DNA of 38,225 nucleotides from assembly GCA_964528535.1 (NCBI GenBank), contig CAZGSQ010000027.1, positions 1 through 38,225 of the forward strand, read 5' to 3'. This document shows positions 33,518-38,225 of the stretch, one piece after another. How positions within the stretch are numbered: position 1 is the stretch's first letter; the number at the start of each line of letters is the position of its first letter. The translations under genes and the position numbers were made by a program. The notes beneath the pieces are model-generated. The model saw only the letters and a list, made by a program, of their open reading frames with translations. It did no database searches and was not told the DNA's origin. This stretch comes from CAINVV01 sp964528535. Lineage in GTDB: Bacteria; Bacteroidota; Bacteroidia; Bacteroidales; Prolixibacteraceae.

Positions 33518-34930
33518 TTACCTCCTATCCCCCGCCTTGAAGACCGTCCATGGCTGTGATGGCCTGCTTTTGAGCATCCCTTCGAGCCAGTCGTGCTGGG
33601 GATGATCCGCTAAAAATTTTTCACCGTCGAATGCCTTGCCACAGGCGGATCCCCACCTTGCAGCAAATGATAGGTTTTTGGCCATGGTTGCATCTACCAC
33701 TTTCCCGTCGAGGGTTCCCTCGGGACTGTAAGGGATCGAAGGTCCGAAAGGCTGCGCATCAAGTTCCCAATGACCGCACAGGCTCCTTCCTCCTGGATTA
33801 TTTTTCTTCAGGTAGCTGTCGTAATGATCTGCTTCAAATTTTTTGGCCAATTTCAGGTCAATTTTACCGGCATGCAGTTTCATCAGCTGCTTCCATCTTA
33901 CGCGCCGGGCGATGGAGGAGAATTTGATGTTGGTAGGATCCTTTTTGGTTTCGAACCGCAGGATCTTCAGGTCTTCCGCAACATTGGATCCAATAAAAAA
34001 CCCATCCTTCTTCTTTTCGAATGCTGTGAATTTCAGTCCAAGCTCCAATCTGGCGATTTCATTGGTGTGAATGTCGCCCAACAACCAGGCATTGGCATAT
34101 CCACCATTGTTGCCTTTCTTCATGATCTCGCACCACTCATCGATGGAGGAGGCATATTGGGTAGCCCGGCGCATGCGCGAAAATTCAGGAGTTCCCTTGG
34201 GATCGAAGGGAAAAAATTCGCCAATGGTGGTTTCTGATCCTACCAATCCGGCATCGGTAACGAAAAAATCTGTTTCACTGTGTACGAACCCTGCCACCGA
34301 CTGCATCAAGATCCGGTGTCCCTTATCAGGAAGGATGTCCAGAATAAGGTTGCACATTGGATTGTTGTATAGATCCATCGTGTTGTGTCCCAATACGATG
34401 TTTCCATCCTTTGTCATTTTTCCTGTGGCGATGAATGAACTGCACGACTCTTTTGGATGAACTTCGGCATGCACACGAACTGAATCTTTGACTGTCGACC
34501 ACCAGGTGCCCATCAATTCAGCATATCCATTCAAGGCAACCATTTCATCAAAAGAGGTAACCATCCCCGCAGCTGCCATTCCTTCAGAGATACCAACCAG
34601 CTCAGAGGCATTTTCCGGATCTACTCTTGGTGAAAGGATTTCGCTTGCCTGTTTCACATACCACGACCATTCCATCCCTGTCTCGTAGCACCAGCGGGCC
34701 TTCAAGAGGCGCAGGTTTTCCGTGATCTCGGAGACCATCAGGTAGCCATGCTGAAATCCTCTTTCCTTTGGCGCCCCTTCTATGTGAAGGTAATTCCATC
34801 CGCACTTTTCGAACCGATAGGCTTTCTCGAGGCTTTTAGCCTGTACCGCTGCTAATTGAATTGAAGTCTGACTCTGTGTTGTGGAGAAGCAACCGAAGAG
34901 TGCTGCGAGGACCAGGAGTATTTTTGGCAT
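33518..34930 (-). CDS. Exported C45/phospholipase-B-like Ntn hydrolase
   Basis: 470 residues from the start at 34930 (MPKILLVLAALFGCFSTTQS); the frame runs 7 codons further upstream. Signal peptide probably cleaved near QSQ; LFGC could alternatively be a lipobox, giving a lipoprotein at Cys14. The motif ESCSSFIATGKMTKDGNIVL (161-180) places the autoprocessing nucleophile at Cys163, as in acyltransferase/phospholipase-B-like (LAMA) enzymes of the Ntn-hydrolase superfamily, where the Cys is exposed by self-cleavage. GHNTMDLY, IAGVSVAGFVHSE-like and GANAWLLGD-like segments (GYANAWLLGDIHTNEIARLE) support this. The substrate, an amide or acyl ester, cannot be told. Promoter just upstream (34949-34977). 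Confidence 0.75.
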   Translation of the reverse strand: MPKILLVLAALFGCFSTTQSQTSIQLAAVQAKSLEKAYRFEKCGWNYLHIEGAPKERGFQHGYLMVSEITENLRLLKARWCYETGMEWSWYVKQASEILSPRVDPENASELVGISEGMAAAGMVTSFDEMVALNGYAELMGTWWSTVKDSVRVHAEVHPKESCSSFIATGKMTKDGNIVLGHNTMDLYNNPMCNLILDILPDKGHRILMQSVAGFVHSETDFFVTDAGLVGSETTIGEFFPFDPKGTPEFSRMRRATQYASSIDEWCEIMKKGNNGGYANAWLLGDIHTNEIARLELGLKFTAFEKKKDGFFIGSNVAEDLKILRFETKKDPTNIKFSSIARRVRWKQLMKLHAGKIDLKLAKKFEADHYDSYLKKNNPGGRSLCGHWELDAQPFGPSIPYSPEGTLDGKVVDATMAKNLSFAARWGSACGKAFDGEKFLADHPQHDWLEGMLKSRPSQPWTVFKAGDRR

Positions 34931-34948
34931 GTCGTTGATTTTGAAATT

Positions 34949-34977
34949 CAAAGGTAATTTTAATTCAGATTGTTCAA
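34949..34977 (-). promoter_or_regulatory. Promoter of the Ntn-hydrolase gene
   Basis: Minus strand: TTTTG (ending with CAA at plus 34975-34977) followed by an 18-nt spacer and TACCTTTG (plus 34949-34956). This is close to the Bacteroidota consensus and 19 nt ahead of the ATG at 34930. Confidence 0.6.
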
Positions 34978-35029
34978 AATACTTTTAAGGAACAGATTGC
35001 CAGGACCTAACTGTTCTCCGGAATTTTGT

Positions 35030-35037
35030 TATTTTTG
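35030..35037 (+). promoter_or_regulatory. Candidate -7 box of the deacetylase gene
   Basis: TATTTTTG matches TAnnTTTG and ends 11 nt before the ATG at 35049, implying a very short leader. No TTG at the usual -33 distance. Confidence 0.4.
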
Positions 35038-35048
35038 AGTTATCTGCC

Positions 35049-35804
35049 ATGAAAAAATTAGCTACAGTTCTGCTCATCTTCTTTCTATGTCCCGGATTAT
35101 TTGTGAGGGGCCAGGTAGTGCCAGCTCAAAAAAAAATTCAGCAAATTGCCCTGACCTTCGACGCCTGCATGACAACAGGCATGCTCCGCAAATTGGAATC
35201 CGGTGCAGAGAAATCCATGTACAACGAGGAGATCATTTCGTACCTTCAAGAGGAGAAGGTCGCTGCAACCCTTTTCATCACAGGTCTTTGGGCCGAAAGA
35301 TATCCTGAAGCTGTCAAAAAATTTGCCTCCGATCCACGATTTGAAATTGGGAATCACTCCTATTCACACAGGGGATTTACCGGGAATTGTTATGCACTGC
35401 CTCTCCTTCCTGAAAAAGAGAAGTTAATGGATTTGGAAAAATCGCAAGCGATCCTTACCAGCCTAACGGGGAAAAGACCTCTCCTCTTCCGGTTTCCGGG
35501 TGGTTGTTCCAATCCCTCCGATCAGGCAATGGTTCAAAAGATGGGCCTTAAGGTTGTTGGATGGAGTCTGGCGAGCGGGGATGCCTTCAACAGCGATACA
35601 CATGCGATCGCAGAAAACGTGTTGTTGCACGCAAAATCAGGTTCCATCGTCGTTTTTCACCTCCTTGGTGGCAAGTATGCTCCCCGGACAGCCGAAGTGA
35701 TCAGAATGATTGTTCCGGAGCTAAAAAAAAGGGGGTTTGTATTTGTGAAGGTCTCAGAACTCACACATATTTATGCACCATCGCCAACAACTCCTCTTTT
35801 TTAA
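35049..35804 (+). CDS. Exported polysaccharide deacetylase (NodB/CE4 family)
   Basis: 251 residues with signal peptide MKKLATVLLIFFLCPGLFVR (cleavage near GQ). The CE4 domain covers the rest. Motif 1 is ALTFDAC: Asp38 is kept, but the second Asp is Ala39, a known variant branch (TFDAC) of the family. Motif 2 NHSYSH supplies the metal histidines His103 and His107; motif 3 is FRFPGG (Arg148), and VVFHLLGG near the end carries motif 5 His. Probable substrate is peptidoglycan or another N-acetylated glycan; unproven. Its last 44 nt overlap the 3' end of the convergent histidine kinase gene. Short leader expected. Confidence 0.88.
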   Translation: MKKLATVLLIFFLCPGLFVRGQVVPAQKKIQQIALTFDACMTTGMLRKLESGAEKSMYNEEIISYLQEEKVAATLFITGLWAERYPEAVKKFASDPRFEIGNHSYSHRGFTGNCYALPLLPEKEKLMDLEKSQAILTSLTGKRPLLFRFPGGCSNPSDQAMVQKMGLKVVGWSLASGDAFNSDTHAIAENVLLHAKSGSIVVFHLLGGKYAPRTAEVIRMIVPELKKRGFVFVKVSELTHIYAPSPTTPLF

Positions 35805-38019
35805 CAGGTTTGCAAAGAATGTCGTCACAACCGGCTTCGATGACGCTTGATGCCTCTTCAGGCAAAGTAAAGGCCGTTTGTGCAATGATTTTTAATCCGG
35901 GGTACCGCGCCTTCAGGATCTTTGTTGCCTCGATGCCTCCCATTACCGGCATTTTAATGTCCATCAATACAAGATCATACATGTTTGACAAGGCCATGTC
36001 AACAGCCTCTTTTCCATTGACCGCCTTGTCGATCCGCTTCACCTTGTTTTTTAGGAGGATCTCAAGGTAATGTAAGTTAACAAGCTCATCGTCAACAATA
36101 AGGATTATTGAATTATCGATGTCCTTGTGTGTTTGATTCGAAATGAACTTTTCATCACTTTCCATCCTGAAAAATTTCAACGGAATCGTAAAATAGAAGC
36201 GGGAACCTATTTTCGCTTCAGAAGTGACACCAATGTTGCCACCCAGCAGTCCTACCAATTCCTTCGAGATACTCAGGCCCAATCCCGTACCGCCAATGGC
36301 AGAGGTGATGGCCTGCTCTCCCCTGTAAAAAGTCTCAAAAATCTTTTGTTGTTCTTTCTCAGGAATACCTATGCCTGTATCTTTCACGTAAAATTCGACC
36401 TGGTTGTTGCGTATCTCAAATCCGATTTCGATGGTTCCCTTCAATGTATATTTGATGGCATTGGAGGTGAGGTTGGTCAGAACCTGCCTCACTTTGTTGG
36501 TATCCGACAGGATCACCAGATTCTTGTATTGTTCGGGGATGCTTAATCTCAGCGTGACCTCCTCATTTATTTCCCTCAGGCTGAACATCGAAAAAATGTC
36601 CCTTACCGACTCAGCCGGACTGAATCCTGTGTAGTTGATCGTCATTTTTTCGCTTTGCAATCTTGAAAGCAGGATCACCTGATCAATGACAGAGAGCAAC
36701 TGGCCAGAACTCTTGAGGATGATGGAGGCATAGCTTATTTTCTCTTCGGCGTCTGCTTCGGGCAATAATCCAGCAAACCCCATGATGGCATTCATTGGCG
36801 TTCTAATTTCGTGGCTGAGGTTGTTCAACAGGGAAGATCTCAGTCGAATGGTCTCGTCTGCCTTCACCTTTGCCTCCATCAGCTCCTCCCTGGTTCGAAT
36901 GATCTCGGTAATGTCGGTCGCTACGCCTATCTGGGCTACCGGATTATTCTGCTCATCCCTGATGACAGAAATGGAAAGGAGTACCGGGAAACAGGATCCA
37001 TCCTTTCGCTGGTGCATGACCTCTCCCTTCCTATTCCCTCCGATGATTGCCTCCAGCCTGGCACCATCACAATCTTTGTCAGCATCATGGGGAATCAATA
37101 TATTTATGTGCCTGCCCAAAACTTCGTCGGTACCGTAACCATAAGTCTTGTTGAAAGAGTCGTTGGTATAGACAATCAGGTTGTTGTTGTCTGTTATCGT
37201 TACACATTCGCTGACACTTGCGAGTGCCTGGGCCAACAGGTTGATCTTCTCATCCACTTTTCTCTTTTCGGTTACATCCTCTTTTACGGCAAGAAAATGA
37301 GTGATTTCACCCTTCTCATCCGAGATGGGCGAAATGAGTGCGCGCTCGAAATAGCTCTCTCCATTCTTCTTGACATTTTCGAACTCTCCCCGCCATTCTC
37401 CGCCGCTGACAATTGTCTCCCATAGCACTTTGTAATCATCGGAGGAGCTTTTTCCTGATTTTAATACCCTTGGATTCTTCCCCAATACTTCCCCAAGCGT
37501 GTATCCTGTAAGCTGGGTAAATTTGGGATTCACATATTCAATGTCGCCTTTGAAATTGGTAATGACGATGGATGCGGGATTCTGATCCATTGCACGCGAA
37601 AGGATCTTCAATTGGTCTTCTGCTGCCTTTTTAAACCGGAGTGCCTCTTTCTTTTCGATTGCCTGAAGGATGGCCGGGCCGAGACGGGTCAGGTGCTCCT
37701 TGATGATGTAGTCGTCGGCACCGGCTTTCATGACATCAACTGCCACCTCCTCATTGATGGCACCGGTGACGAGTATGAATGGGATTGCAGGAGCGATCTC
37801 ATTCCGGATTTGCAGCGCCTTCATTCCGGTGAATGCGGGAAGTGAGTAATCGGAAAGTATGATGTCGGGACTCATTTGCTCCAGTGCCCTGACATAATCT
37901 TCTCTTGAATCTACAATAGAATCCTTGAACTTTATTCCACTTTTCCTGATCTGATACTTGATTAATTCAGCATCTGTCAAAAGATCTTCGACCATCAGGA
38001 TTCTCAATATTGACGCCAT
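35761..38019 (-). CDS. Soluble hybrid histidine kinase, REC-PAS-PAS-HisKA-HATPase-REC
   Basis: 752 residues from ATG 38019 (MASILRILMVEDL); the frame extends 16 codons upstream, but that N-terminus would put a hydrophobic stretch before a cytoplasmic receiver domain. Order: REC (1-125, phospho-acceptor Asp57 in LSDYSLPAFTG), PAS (about 135-255), PAS (about 258-378), HisKA with His403 in NNLSHEIRTPMNAIMGF, HATPase with DTGIGIP (547-553) and GGTGLGLSISKE, C-terminal REC with Asp687 in LVLMDIKMPVMGG. No membrane segment, so it senses an internal signal or is fed by another kinase through the N-terminal receiver. Overlaps the deacetylase gene by 44 nt at its 3' end. Confidence 0.92.
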   Translation of the reverse strand: MASILRILMVEDLLTDAELIKYQIRKSGIKFKDSIVDSREDYVRALEQMSPDIILSDYSLPAFTGMKALQIRNEIAPAIPFILVTGAINEEVAVDVMKAGADDYIIKEHLTRLGPAILQAIEKKEALRFKKAAEDQLKILSRAMDQNPASIVITNFKGDIEYVNPKFTQLTGYTLGEVLGKNPRVLKSGKSSSDDYKVLWETIVSGGEWRGEFENVKKNGESYFERALISPISDEKGEITHFLAVKEDVTEKRKVDEKINLLAQALASVSECVTITDNNNLIVYTNDSFNKTYGYGTDEVLGRHINILIPHDADKDCDGARLEAIIGGNRKGEVMHQRKDGSCFPVLLSISVIRDEQNNPVAQIGVATDITEIIRTREELMEAKVKADETIRLRSSLLNNLSHEIRTPMNAIMGFAGLLPEADAEEKISYASIILKSSGQLLSVIDQVILLSRLQSEKMTINYTGFSPAESVRDIFSMFSLREINEEVTLRLSIPEQYKNLVILSDTNKVRQVLTNLTSNAIKYTLKGTIEIGFEIRNNQVEFYVKDTGIGIPEKEQQKIFETFYRGEQAITSAIGGTGLGLSISKELVGLLGGNIGVTSEAKIGSRFYFTIPLKFFRMESDEKFISNQTHKDIDNSIILIVDDELVNLHYLEILLKNKVKRIDKAVNGKEAVDMALSNMYDLVLMDIKMPVMGGIEATKILKARYPGLKIIAQTAFTLPEEASSVIEAGCDDILCKPVKKEELLAMVHKYV

Positions 38020-38085
38020 AGCCTCATTTAAGGTAAAAAACACAATTAATACAGATAAAAAAGGCATAGAATCAAGCAGGGATCA

Positions 38086-38093
38086 CAAATTTA
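38086..38093 (-). promoter_or_regulatory. Candidate -7 box of the hybrid kinase gene
   Basis: Minus-strand TAAATTTG matches TAnnTTTG, 66 nt before the ATG at 38019. No -33 TTG at the ideal spacing. Confidence 0.4.
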
Positions 38094-38160
38094 GAAAAAT
38101 TCAATCAGCTTGTACCGGCCAGGCAAAATTAAAATTGACAATTCAGGGAAACGTAAAAGA

Positions 38161-38225
38161 GATAGGAGATATGAGACATGAGAGATGAGACATGAGAGAT
38201 GAGACATGAGAGATGAGACATGAGA
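38161..38225. repeat. 7-bp tandem array running off the window end
   Basis: At least nine heptamers of the pattern GA(N)(A/G)TGA: GATAGGA, GATATGA, then alternating GACATGA and GAGATGA. The last copies make a 14-bp higher-order period. The array continues to the last base, so its full length is unknown and it probably caused the contig break. Its GATATGA unit is the complement of the array at 16205. Confidence 0.95.

Overview
The window reads as one contig of a Bacteroidota genome, most likely a Bacteroidales-like environmental lineage. The evidence is a TonB-dependent receptor with an N-terminal carboxypeptidase-regulatory-like domain, a C-A-B succinate dehydrogenase/fumarate reductase of the five-helix di-haem type, the holB-ricT-gldH-trmB gene order, a PorW/SprE-like type IX secretion lipoprotein, outer-membrane barrels ending in Phe, and repeated TAnnTTTG promoter -7 boxes with few Shine-Dalgarno sequences. 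I see no mobile element, CRISPR array, rRNA or tRNA. Bases 1-46 are not genomic: they match Illumina TruSeq adapter with an 8-nt index, so genomic sequence begins at 47. The right end runs out inside a 7-bp tandem repeat. Both edges are therefore sequencing or assembly ends.

Layout. 47-2023 (-): DNA topoisomerase I, truncated by the adapter. 2228-4621 (-): TonB-dependent receptor. 4914-8348 (+): sdhC-sdhA-sdhB behind a consensus Bacteroidota promoter, followed by a dipeptide-epimerase-like enolase-superfamily gene (8397-9503). 9532-11786 (-): diacylglycerol-kinase-family lipid kinase and phosphoglycerate kinase, separated by a strong intrinsic terminator. 11970-16045 (+): compact run holB, ricT (PSP1), gldH, trmB and an alkyltransferase-like gene, with two overlapping junctions. 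16258-20118 (+): Mrp-type P-loop ATPase and a large TPR lipoprotein resembling PorW/SprE.

20505-29601 (+) is the most interesting part: seven consecutive same-strand genes, all encoding proteins with export signals. They are an outer-membrane barrel, three small-to-medium secreted proteins (one that I recognise as DUF6175-like), two proteins with LPP20-like segments (one a lipoprotein), and an 876-residue protein combining a Gln-rich coiled coil, a transglutaminase-like Cys-His-Asp triad and beta-propeller-like repeats. I infer a multi-part envelope assembly, perhaps built on CsgG/LPP20/FlgT-like folds; its function is unknown.

29645-38019 is mostly minus strand: peptidase E, an LtaS-like membrane sulfatase-fold transferase, a conserved hypothetical, a secreted C45/phospholipase-B-like Ntn hydrolase, then a plus-strand polysaccharide deacetylase converging on (and overlapping) a soluble hybrid histidine kinase with receiver domains at both ends.

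Several gene junctions carry tandem repeats of 7-bp units (8372, 16205, 30403 and 38161), three of them built from related units. They abut start or stop codons and are the main non-coding oddity.
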